NCBI GenBank assembly: GCA_946811695.1
Contig: OX328127.1
Coordinates: 47,399,373-47,463,372, forward strand
DNA: 64,000 nucleotides
Reading direction: 5' to 3'
Origin: Gonocerus acuteangulatus
Lineage: Eukaryota > Arthropoda > Insecta > Hemiptera > Coreidae
The first letter of the stretch is position 1, and every line of letters starts with the position of its first letter. The notes under the pieces were generated by a model. It was not told where the DNA came from and searched no databases. It saw only the letters and a program-made list of their open reading frames with translations. Both the position numbers and the translations under genes were made by a program. Below are positions 43,600 to 55,600 of this stretch, one piece after another.

Positions 43600-46500
43600 A
43601 TAGAGAAGAAGCTTGAGCTCCCCGAAGGCCAAACAAAGCCACTGATCTCTAGATCAGCTTACCTTCCTTTCAGAATGACTGTGTAGGCCATTCGTCAATG
43701 GTTACGATTAGGGAATGACCTCCAGAAGGTATTGTACGGTGAAGACGTGTCAAGCCCCGATCAACTTGAACCCAATCCAGGATATGGAACAATAACGCTC
43801 TCTCCACGTGCCAAAAACCCAACATTACTCATTGTCGTCGAACAAATACAACAACACAGAAATGCAAAGGTATTTAGGAGCAGGTTTAAGTCTTAGAATA
43901 GGGGAGGGGGTAGCTATGAGTGGGGGGTAGCAGACGTAAAATGAACTCAACAGAATATAAAGTTCAGAGATAAGAGAGATAACTTTATAAGATTCAGTTA
44001 TAAAACTTAAATAAAGCTACATTTTCTAATACAAATGAATTGTATTCATGGTAACGTTTTGGCTTGACCTCCAAGCCTTCATCGGGATATCACTTGGTGT
44101 AGTAAATTTCAAATGGATCTGTTATTCATCTCCACATATCTTTGATGAGAAAAGAAAGAACAATTCCTGCTATTTGGATGTTTCATTACAAATGCTTATT
44201 AATGTTTGTGAAAATGTTGAATTGATTTTAATATCAAAATGAGTAAAGTTGTTTTTCTTTTGCAATTGTTTTTGTGCTCAAAATACTGTTTCTTTAGAAC
44301 ATGTGGAAGTCAAGAAAGAAAGGAAGTGGATTATTTCACCTTGCATTACAGTCAATTTAACATCAAATCGAACATTTGTTTTTAAATTCGCTAAATAGTT
44401 GTTTTGCTCTGGTTCCCTGATATTATTATGTTCAGTAGTTAAGAATAAATTATCAAAGATAATGTTTAAGATAAAATCTCATAAATAGGATCATTACATG
44501 ACACGTAACTGTAGGGGTAGTTTTAATTGAAAAGTATACATTAACAATTAATATTCTGTTATCTAATAAAATCCACACCTGGGATCAAAGAATAGCTACT
44601 GGTAAAAAGTAGCAACTATTTTTCTATGATTTAAATGATGAAAACTCAAATTTCAACAGAGTTCTCCAAGAAATGTGAAACAAATTAAGGGGGAAAGGGA
44701 AGTTATTACAGCTTAGTGTCTTATGTGATGCCAGAAATAATAATATTCTTATAAAACTGAAACAGTAACTTGAAATATGGTAGCAGGAATGTCTAAGATT
44801 TTAAAAATGGGGAAAAAAAGTATTTTTCCAACATGTTTTGGTAATATTCCAACATGTTTTTTATTTCAGAGTTATTACAATCTCTTCGTTCTGATTACAA
44901 TATTTACTGGAAAGCATAAAAGTCTAACCATATCCTTAATCTATGAGAGTTCTTTAAGTATTAGTCTCAATAACAGTTTTACATGAAGATGTCATGTTTA
45001 AAAAAAGAAAATTAATGAGGTATATCCTTAAGTAATTCTGATGTTATGACTCAGTTCAATACTACAAACTAAAACAACTTAATATTAGTAGCATTTATTA
45101 GTCCTAAGAAAATACAGTTTTATTACAAAATTTACAAACATGTTATGTTTAGGTTTAAATGAATAATTCTGTTATATATAAAATGCTTAAGTTTCAACCA
45201 ATACCTAACAGATGTTAAGTCCCTGGGGCTTTGTCCTAATTTCATGACAGTTGAACCCCATTACAGAAATTATGCAATCTTCAATCATTATTATACATAT
45301 GGAACGGACAAAAGTATCAACAGAAATAATGTGTTTAAAATAGCAAATTCATACAAAAAGAAATTATTTTTTTATAAAAATAAACTTATTCATTTATTAT
45401 TGGAGTTTTTGTGATTAGTGAATTGAAATTAATAAATAAATTTGATTTCTTCCAAATCCAACAATCCAGAACTTTGAATCAGATTGCAATTTAAAAAAAA
45501 ATACTTCAATTAATAAGTTTCATAGGGTACATGTAATCAATAAGTTCAATGATCAATCACTTTAAGCATATATTTTCAATTATTTTAGAGAAAACAAGGG
45601 GAAAGTTTACTTTCAAGAGTTTAATGACATTAGCGCTCATGACATTTGGCAACAAAAATAGTTAGTATTGAATAGTATCTATTAGTTACTACAGTAATAG
45701 CTCGAAATATGTTTACAGACTACTTAATGGAAATATCAAACGCAGAGAAGTGATACAAATTCAAATAATGAATTGTCAGAAAGTAATAAGATAATTGCAA
45801 TTATTCAACGGTCTTAGGATTTCATAAAGTAATAAGTATCATTTCACATATATATATGAACAGGACCTTTTCTATTTCAAGTATAGTTTGGAAACTTACC
45901 TCCCTATGCCTTCTGGAAAGTAGTTTTTTAAGTCGAAACGGAGAAATAAAAGCACTGACTAATTATCAAAGCCCTAGTTGTTTCGATAATTTAAGCATCG
46001 AAAAATTCCAATGAAGATAAATCTTTTCCGTTTTTCAGAGTTGGAATGCCTGTACAGTTATAAATTGAGTTGAATTCATAATACAAAAATCACTAGTCTA
46101 TTTGACAAGAAGCCTACTGGCAATGTATAACAGGGCATGGTTAGAATCTCCTCAGGCACAGGTTTGCCCAATACGTAACTAAAACCTACATTGAAAGATT
46201 GTGGTTTATTGAAATGAGCTAAACATCGAATGAAACTATCTTTTCTACCAGAATCATTTCAAAGTTTAACTTCCACTTAGAGTTGCCACGATTTTCTCAT
46301 ATGAAATAAATGGAGAATTCATTAAATGCATTAGGTTTATTTTAATCTTAGTTTTCCTAAGATTTAATACTTTACAATTATTAATTAATACTATTCTTAG
46401 TTGACTAAAAAAAGCTACTAACTATAGTCACAAAGAATTTATCAAAGAATAGATGGAATCCCAAAAGCAATATTTATTTATTTTCGAAGTGTAAAGATAA

Positions 46501-46780
46501 ACAAACTAAATAATTGGCTAAAAATCCAAGATTTAGCTAAAATTCGCCGTAAAATACAATTCCATCGTATATAAAATAATTAATAGTTATTTTTACAGTT
46601 TGGGAGTAATTGTTTGTATAGAAACCTTACTCGCGAAGAGTTAACTAGTATTTCACGACTAAAGTAGAAAAAAAAACTTGTTTAGCTAATGAATAAAAAA
46701 ATATATATAAAAATGTAAAGGACAACGCTTTCAAAACGTTTATACAAAAGATTCAAAAAGCTCCCCCACATAGATATTGT
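43600..46780. other. No coding exon seen upstream of the GPATCH2L-like coding region
   Basis: A region where the 5' non-coding exon(s) of the minus-strand gene should lie. A strong minus-strand donor (GGGAG|GTAAGT, GT at 45,899-45,898) could end such an exon at 45,900, but nothing else confirms it. A hammerhead-like remnant is at 44,050-44,087. Confidence 0.4.
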
Positions 46781-46799
46781 TTTCTTTGTTGGTAACAAC

Positions 46800-46900
46800 C
46801 CCCGCTCTAGTCGACCAATCAGAGTAGAGAAAATGGTTTTCCCGCGAAAATCTGCCCCGCTCGTTCCACTACAGCTGGCTTCAAAAGAATTGTCTACCTG
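46800..46900. promoter_or_regulatory. Likely bidirectional promoter with CCAAT box and E2F-like site
   Basis: CCAAT at 46,815-46,819 within GACCAATCAGAG, and TTTTCCCGCGAAAA at 46,837-46,850, a full E2F/DP consensus. The segment has CpGs and is clearly less AT-rich than its surroundings. It lies about 110-200 bp before the Cut8 5' exon donor and upstream of the divergent GPATCH2L-like gene. The start sites are inferred. Confidence 0.6.
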
Positions 46901-47013
46901 CCTGTGAGAGGGTCATTCCATTTCGACTCTTTGGATATTTATGAACGTTTTGAGGTGTCAGGAACATCAGCTCACCAATTTGGTTCTAGGCTTTCCACCC
47001 GTCGATCTTTAAG
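46900..47013 (+). other. Cut8: Probable Cut8 5' non-coding exon
   Basis: It ends at the donor TTTAAG|GTAATA (47,014), which would join the acceptor at 47,590. The start is unknown. The frame of the later ATG is open through this exon but has no ATG. Confidence 0.45.
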
Positions 47014-47603
47014 GTAATAATAAGCATTAATTTCAAAATGAGATCTCGAATTATAAATACTTATTGTGTTACTAAACACTTATTACGCGGGAGTAATTAC
47101 CCGCCAGAAAGTGTAGACGTGTTAATAAGCTTACGGCATCTTCAGATTTTTTTTGTGTTGGTGATATTTAGGTTATTTGATCCTATAGGAGTTAATTTCA
47201 TGTAATTAGTTGGTTAATTATTGGTGTATTTACCGCATAATCTTAACATTCAGTGCACTAAAAAGTTTCATTTTCCCTCCTCTATTGGTGATTACCATAC
47301 TCATGTTTATTGCAAGTATCCATTAATATTTTAAACAAATATTTAATAAATAGATCCGTTCAATTGAGTTAGTACAAAAGAAAGCTTTGCTTCTTAATAA
47401 ATGTACCTTTTAGATGTCAGAAGTTTTCCATAAGTTATGCTCTTTTGGGGCTTAGCTCACTACTAACCTTGATTGTTTTTTTCCCCCAAAAATGTTTAAT
47501 TGCCTTTAATTATTAATTTTGCTTAAAATATTCATGATAAAAGAACTAATTGTATTCTGTATACAACATTTTAAGAATTTTTTTTTTCAGATCTAGGGAA
47601 AAC

Positions 47604-47712
47604 ATGGAAACTCCTCCACAAGAACATCCCACCAGGAGATCTACCAGAAGTGCCCTTGTGGAAATTCCAGCGAGGATGGGAGCCCTTTCAATGAATGAAA
47701 ATAGAAACAATG
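47604..47712 (+). CDS. Cut8: Cut8 coding exon 1 (start codon)
   Basis: The exon begins at 47,591 after TTTTTTTTCAG; 13 untranslated bases, then the ATG. Donor ATG|GTAAAA; ends in phase 1. It encodes residues 1-36, Arg-rich. Confidence 0.8.
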
Positions 47713-49628
47713 GTAAAAAAAAAAAAAAATAATAATAATCATCAATGTCTTGTTTTATATTTCTTCTAGTCCTCATGGTTTAAATGTACACAAATGGGTT
47801 CTACATGCACTAGGCTTTATAGTTAAATGTGTTTCTAATCATCTTTGATGTAATATGCTACCTACTATTAACCAAAAAACTATTACTGTGTCATTAATCT
47901 CTGGCCCTGAAACTTGACTATATTTGTTAAAGTTTTGTTTCTTATTATTATGTTTTCTTATAAATTCCCAATTTTTTTTTTCTCATATTAAAAAGAATCT
48001 TACAGAATATTCAAGATTTTCATAGAAGACTTGTTGATTTTTGGGAATACTCAAGTACTGATTATTTTATTTCAGTTTACTCAATGCTTTACTTTTGATT
48101 TAAGTTTTATAATTACTATTATTCCAGTAAACAGTATTTCTATAGAATCCTGTTATTGGTAAGAAATGATTCTACTCTTTTGTTAAATTATGCTACATAG
48201 TCGAGCAATTAAAATCTCGCCTGTTTTGTTACATTGTTTTTGCAAATTAATCTCAAAGCTCATATTTACATACTTTTTTTTTTTTTAATTTGTGTTTTAA
48301 CCCAGTCTATAAATTAATTATTCATATTGTGCACGGTTTTCTTCTACTCATGACGCCTAATTAAAGTTCATCAACTATTAGGCTAATTCTTTTTTGGATG
48401 TAAACCTATGACTAAGGAATTGCACTTAAGAGAGGTGATAAGAAATTAAGATGACATTGTTCCACCCCAATGATTTTATTAATACCTCAAAGCGACGTTT
48501 TCAGAGGCATAGGTTCATGATCAGTGTGCAACATGTGTCACTGTAGACTGTTGACTTCCAGACTGATAGTTACCGTCATTGGGAGAGAAGAGATGTTTTT
48601 TTAACTGTAATACTCAGAACCACTGACATCTGGCTTAGTCAATGTAAACAAATTAAAATGTTCAAACGATTTTCGGTCTCTTTATCGCATTCGGGTAAAA
48701 ATCCTTCAATAGCCAAGATGATGGAAGAAAGTGTATCTCTTCTATTTTTGTGATATTAATGGCCCCCATCTCTTCTTTCTGACAATTAAATAATATTATT
48801 CTATTGACTTCAACGTTCACAGCTATTACAATTAAAGGATTTACCAGTAAGAATTAGCTTATTTATTGAGGCTGATGCTCAAAACTCGTGAACATCGTTA
48901 ACTTCATTTGTTTCTTTTTTTTTTTTATATTTGAGAAAAATTATTTTTACCCTTTTGAGAAATCAGCTATCTGAATCCCCTTCTAACATTATTTAAGCTT
49001 AGGAATATTAGTTAATCTAAAATAAGCCAACAACTTCACTCTTAGTATCTATTCCCAAACTTCAACTTGTTCAATTTATTTATGAATGCTTATAGATTTC
49101 TATAGCTTTAGTTCAAAAGTAAACAGTTATAATATTATAGTAAAAAAGTCTTTCTCCCCAGTTATGGTTGTTCACTACTTAAGAAATGTTGGCAGTTACT
49201 TTTTGAAATAAGATGCTTTTCTTGGAAGGATTAGCACCACCTGGGATCCAGGTCATACCCTATTGTACTTATTGTATGATTTGTGGTACACTGGTTGCCA
49301 GGTATATCATTGGGTGTCCTCTTCCTTAAGAATTATAAAATATTGTCATCGTGTGAACCATTTCTTATTTTTGTGTAGATATATTTGTTCATAGATGCAT
49401 TAGACATTCCCAAATAATTTTTTATTTGCACATTCTGAATTTTGGGTAATAAGAAACAAAACATACACTGTTATAAGTGTTGGTATGCTATACAATTTTC
49501 GATCGCTCTGTGCTTTTCTTTATATTAATACTGTGATGAAGAAATTAACGGCATTATTAGAATTGTGTAAAAGAGCAACAAACTTTCTGAAATCAAAGTA
49601 ATTAGAAAATATAAGATTGCACTCACAC

Positions 49629-49659
<31 letters not shown>

Positions 49660-52600
49660 CTAGGATTAAAATTCTTCAGGCATATTAAAAGAATGGATCC
49701 TTCAAGACTAACAAAGCAGATAAAATACAAATTATGATCATTTGATTAAAATCAAAGTAAGGCCTTAGTAGAAATAATTAAATTTATTGTGGCAGTAAAA
49801 GATTTGAAAACTATATAAATCTCTCTAACAGACATTTCAGATAGAGACACTTCTTTTTCTTCTTCATAGTGAAGTAGGAACCTCTCTCAACCTGCTCATT
49901 GCAAGAAGTGGTCAACCTGGATCTACTCTGGCACTCTTCGGAGCCGCAGCTCTATCACTAGATTACCTTAAGGCCAACATTTTACAAGAAAGTGAATTTG
50001 TATCCTCATGATTCCAAAATATGTTAATAGTGAAAAAAACACAAAAATCCTCCCCTTTATATATACTAAGATTGTTATTTTATCGATTATATTTATTACA
50101 AATATATACATATTTATTTATTTAACAATTGCATTCTTTAGTTTACATGTTTTGAAAGTTATTAGTAAACAAAAGTTTAGAAGCATTTTCTGAACTTCTG
50201 AATGCAGTTGATTTATGAAGGTAGATATTATTTTAAAACCTACCTTACGTTGTATAGTACAATTTTTTGAGTAGTCTTTCTAACACATATGAGGAGCTAA
50301 GCCTGAAAACTTTGTTTGCATCCAACAAATGTCATAAATACTAGTGGGACAACCTGTTTTTTCTTAGTAACCAAAATTTCATGTTTAGTAATCTTATTTC
50401 TATAGAAGGCTATGATGGCATCATTCAGATAGGGAGTTTATTATAATTTATATTCTGTTTGTTGAACAGAGATAATGTTGAGATAAGTAATCTTCAGGTT
50501 ACCACACCTTTTTTATCCAAAGGAAGAACATTATTTTTCTTCTTCTTCCTGTTTTTTCTAAAGAAAAACCTCCACTTAAATTGACAACAAAACTTTTTTC
50601 TATAAAGAATGAATTTCCCTAGTTTCTTCTTGAAAATGAAAATTCAACAATTGATCAAGGATAGTTTGGATACGGCTAAAGTGGAAACTCGTATTTCTAA
50701 AAGATTCGGATATCTATATCGGCTGTTTCGGCATGCTCTACAGGAGCCTTCTTCAACTCCCATTAAACATGCCGAACATTGATAAAGAAAAAAGAGAGAT
50801 TTAATGTATGCAATAAACCTTTTATCCTGACGGATAGAGCTTCATCGGAGCTGGGCAAAAATTATCTGCTACTAGTAAATGAAAGCCATTACTTAATTAT
50901 TTGTAATTTAATAATAGCTATTGACTATTGTTAAAATACCAGCGTTATTTGTTTGCTAATAAATTTTTCTTGTAATGAAATTAGCTATTATCTGAAAAAG
51001 GCAACAACTATTTTTTGGTTAATGAAGCATCTATCACTGTAGTTAATATCACTAAGCTTTATTTTTGGATAGCAATAAATAAAATAATTACTCTGGGCAA
51101 AGAATATAGGCTTTAAAATGTTGGATAATTTTAAACAAACCGTATAAGATTTAAAAAATAATCTTTGTCTATATCAAAGTGATATAGAAGTAACATAGAC
51201 GTCAATTTTAGGAGGCATAGATTTTACTTATGATAATCCCTTTCAGGTATGTTTTAGAACTGACATGTCACTCCGTAATTGCATTTCTGAACCTTTCTTT
51301 ATCTGACTGCTGCAATGGATTTCTGGATCACTTCTAAAATGGACGTATATATCCCTTCTAAAGTCGACCATCCCTTTTTATGGTCCTTTCCTTTATTGTT
51401 TTATACAAGCAGAGTGTCAATTCCTAATCATTTTAATTAGTTGTACGCTTTATTGAAATGATAAGACCAATTTCGCTTTTTTGATGCCTACTATTAGATT
51501 ACATCATTTGTTATTCTTCCTCACCATTTGAAGGCGAACTTTCTGCTTCATTGATCCTCACTCTGTTATGTTTTTATGTCACTCAGTAGTTACGTTTTTT
51601 TTGTGCTCCTGCAGAGGGCATCAAATATGTGAAACTGGTGTAGCAGTTTCAATACATTTTCTTAATAACTTAAACTTAGATCATTAAAATGTTTTAATAA
51701 TTGACCTTCTGAATATATAACATTAAACATCATTAAGATATTGAATCACTTTTGGAAACTACATTCAAATCTGTTTTTCTTCAGAAAGAACTTTGAATTT
51801 ATTAATGTATACTCCTGTTTTTTTTATTTTAGTGAGGATGAATGGTGGATTCACTACTATGACTAACCTGTTAGTTGATGTGAGTTCTCCAAATATTCCA
51901 TCATCATTTGTCTCTCCGGCCCCTTCTCCTGATGAGATGGTGATTGCTCAACGTGGACGACGTAGACTTCCTGTCACTTGGAGCCCTGATGTCGAGGCCA
52001 GAGCCCCTGCCTCTAGCCCCAACAAAGAAAGGACCCCTGTTAAGACTCCAAGCACCATTGTACTTAGGAGCACTCCACGAAAAAGGCTTCTTCTTACTGA
52101 CACCCATGATACACCTACTCCAGAGAAAAAGCGGGTAAAGATTTAATTGACTTACTGACAGATTACACTATCATACCGCAGAATTGCCGACCCAGGCACA
52201 AAATCAGTAGTAATGAAGAGTTTTATATTTCTGTTAAAAATATGTGGATTTAAAAAAACAAAAAAAAAACAAGTTTTAATATTTGAACAACAATAATATG
52301 ATTCAAGAAATTTCATTATTTTTTAACTTTATTAAACTAGAATTATGACTATGAATAAGGTAGAAATGGTGAAATTTTGTATAGGGCCAAACACTTTTTA
52401 CTTAAAGTGTACCATTAATTACTTTATTATGATATAGAATAAATAACTAAAGGAATCCACTTTTTGTTGGGTGGTTTGTGTAAGTTTGTAAAATGTACAT
52501 TAAAAGAATAAAAAAAAAATTGGATCAATTATTTTTCATACCACATTCAAAAGAAAAGAACAACTAATCATTTTTACTGCTAATAGAAATTAGTAAAATA

Positions 52601-55600
52601 TATAACACAAATATTTAACAAAAAAAATAACATCTGACCTACAAAGAAGATGTCGGCCCCTTTGTGTTTTTTTGTGAGCAGAAAAAAAGTAAACCCAATT
52701 TTTTATTTTATTTTAAATACGGATAGATTTGAAAAGTATTGGTCACATTTTTTCTAATCCATCAATTTTTAACAGAAATATGTAACTATTGGGTCAGGAG
52801 GGCATTAACTCTTTGACATAAAAATGAAATGTGTGTTGACACATCCAATAAAGAGTTAACTTGGCTCAAAGTCAACAGGGGCACATGACATGAATGATCC
52901 CTCTCAGAAGTCATTGTATGTCAAAAGGTTAATATTTGACCTGTAGTGTAATTTTATTTATAAATGATAACATGGAATTAAATATGTATCAAGCTCCAGT
53001 AGCATAAGGTAAATTTCTGAGATTGACAGGTGGCTTAATGGTTAATATGTTAAATTATAGTTTAGACAATTTTAGTTTGAATGCCATTATGATAAGTACA
53101 TAGTATTAAAATGTATAATTGAGAAAATAATAAAAATTTATTTCAAATAATAGAATATGTCTCCGAACGTGAAGAATTCTCCTGGTGCTAAGAGGCTGAG
53201 ATCTGACCGGGCTGTTGCAACTATTACTGGACCAGTGAGCCAAGCTCTGAGAGTCTATCCGAAGGAGCAGCTATTAGATCTCATCCAAGGTCTCATCAGC
53301 AGGCATCCTCATCTAGAAGAGGTATTTGTCTAAGTGATTTTATGATTATTTAATATAAAAGATACACTTCTTATCTTGAAAGATTTATGAGTTATATTTA
53401 TGTTTACCTTTTTTGTTATGACATTTTATCTAGTGAATGTCCAAAAATGGATATGAGTTGTTTTGGGATCGCACCCCTTTGTTATTTCTATTTAAGAAAT
53501 TAAGATATGTATTTTTTTATTAATGGTATTTGATAATGGAATTTATCAATATTATTTAACATTTTTCCAGGATCTTCGACAGCATTTACCAGCTCCTGAT
53601 CTTCGACCCATTGGAGACAGACTGCATGAACTCAGAAGGAACATTTTCAAAGCCCTGCCTACTTCAAGATTAACCTCTAAGACTGATTCACCAGCTTATA
53701 CCAGGGCATCAACACATGTTTTAGCTTTTAAGGTCATTTTAATTTACAAAAAATAATATTTACTATCATAAGGATTATCGCTTTTGGTTTTAACTCCGTC
53801 ATAATGTGGAAAGTTTCAAGTCATGTGGAAGGTAAAGTATTGGCCTCAGCATAGAAAGTAGTTATGAACTATTCCTCCAAGAAAAGTAGCTATGTTAAAT
53901 TATGTTTAACTTGCAGCTTTACATGATGACATTTAATTTTTTTGATCAAGAAGATTTTTTGTTGTTTTGTTTGGCGGAGGTGGGTGGTATAGGGGGTGGA
54001 AGATACATCATATACTTTTAATGATTGTGATATTAAAAAAAAAAAAATCAGTCCCGTAACAGGCCACGAGGGCCCTGAGAGGCAGATACTATAGAGGTAT
54101 CTGATTCATGACCATACGGCACACGAGGGAGATAGTGTGGTCAGTACTATGCTCCGGCAGAGAGTCATTAGCACCAAAGTACCCATTATTAAACTTATTA
54201 AAGGCTGGGTTGGCCTAGGGACGGTCAGGGAGGCCGAATTCAACCCATGAATGAAGACACTAGAAGAAAAAATCTTTAGTGCTTGCTCGGGATTTGAACT
54301 CAGGCCTCCAGCTTATTAGTCCAGTGCTCTACCACTGAACTAACCTCGCCCCCGATTCTGATATAGGCATTATGAAACACTTGTGTTTTAATTTTTTGCG
54401 TTTTTCTCGGAAACGAAGCAAAAATGAGAAAAATGCCAAAGGACTTCTTTTCTTTATTTATTCATCCTGCATCGATTCCCGAAGTTTTCCCGTTTATTTT
54501 GGGGACACCCTGTATACTATGAATTTTGTCTTTAACCTCAAACTTCACTCCTAAGCCTATAACTGTTCTCTATAGACTATAACTCCTCTGAATGCTACAC
54601 CATATATTATTAATAGAATATTCCTCATTTTCTGGTAATTGGTAATTACTGTAAGGCCATTATATTTGAAGCCTTAGAGACTAATTATTATTGTGCTAAC
54701 TTCATTATTAAACTAAATGGTATGGGAAAGTGATAGAATATATTTTATTTGAGTCAGTTAATTTTCTCCGGTAATCTCTTGCTCTGCATCACTGATTTTT
54801 TATGTATTTTTTTTTTTTTTTTTTTTAAAATATCTCCATATTGTCATGTCATAATCACATCAATTATTATTTATTTTCCAGAAAGCAGTACTAGAGGAAG
54901 GGAGAGTGCTAGTAAGCAGCCAGCAGTGGGAGTATGTGATTGAATTTGCTTTGATGGCTTGGGAAGCAGTGGCTGGGACGCCTGTCTGGGAGAACCCACC
55001 TCACAATGCACCAAGGCGTCACTGTTTCAGGTTTCTTGCTTCACAGATATCTGCTTCTCTCAAATCGTCCAATCATTGGACCCAGGAACAGTTGGACAAT
55101 TTTGCAGAAAAGTAAGTTTTCTACACATTTGAACTGTATCTAAAATTAGGTACATGAAAATAAAAGTTATACTTTTAAGAAACTTACTTTTTAGAAGTAA
55201 TACTTTTATTTTTTTCAATGTGAAATAAATGTTTTAAGAATTTTAATCGTGTTTCGTTGGTTTACACCAGGTTTAATACCTGGAATACTGGAATGAATTT
55301 TTTTATTTTTTTTGATAAAAACAAAAAAACATTAGTAGCTTTAATTTATTCCTTTAAACGTTTTCCTACTAATTATTTTAATAACCATTATTTTCTAACT
55401 TTTACTTTTTCAAAGTTTGCAAACCAACTCTGACCTTCGAATGATGATTCTATAGTCAGTTCAGTTAGATAGAAAAGTTCAATTCCACATGGGCAAAAGT
55501 TTGAGAGAAATATTCCTAACAGTTTTACCTTTTGCAAATCCCTATTTCAATGAACAACACCTGAAACTCATTACGGATTGATAATGCTTTGTTTAGGACT

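Noticed and set aside
51793..52146. Cut8 exon read on to the TAA at 52,145
   Set aside because: A consensus donor lies four codons earlier, and the next exon continues in phase with the conserved domain.
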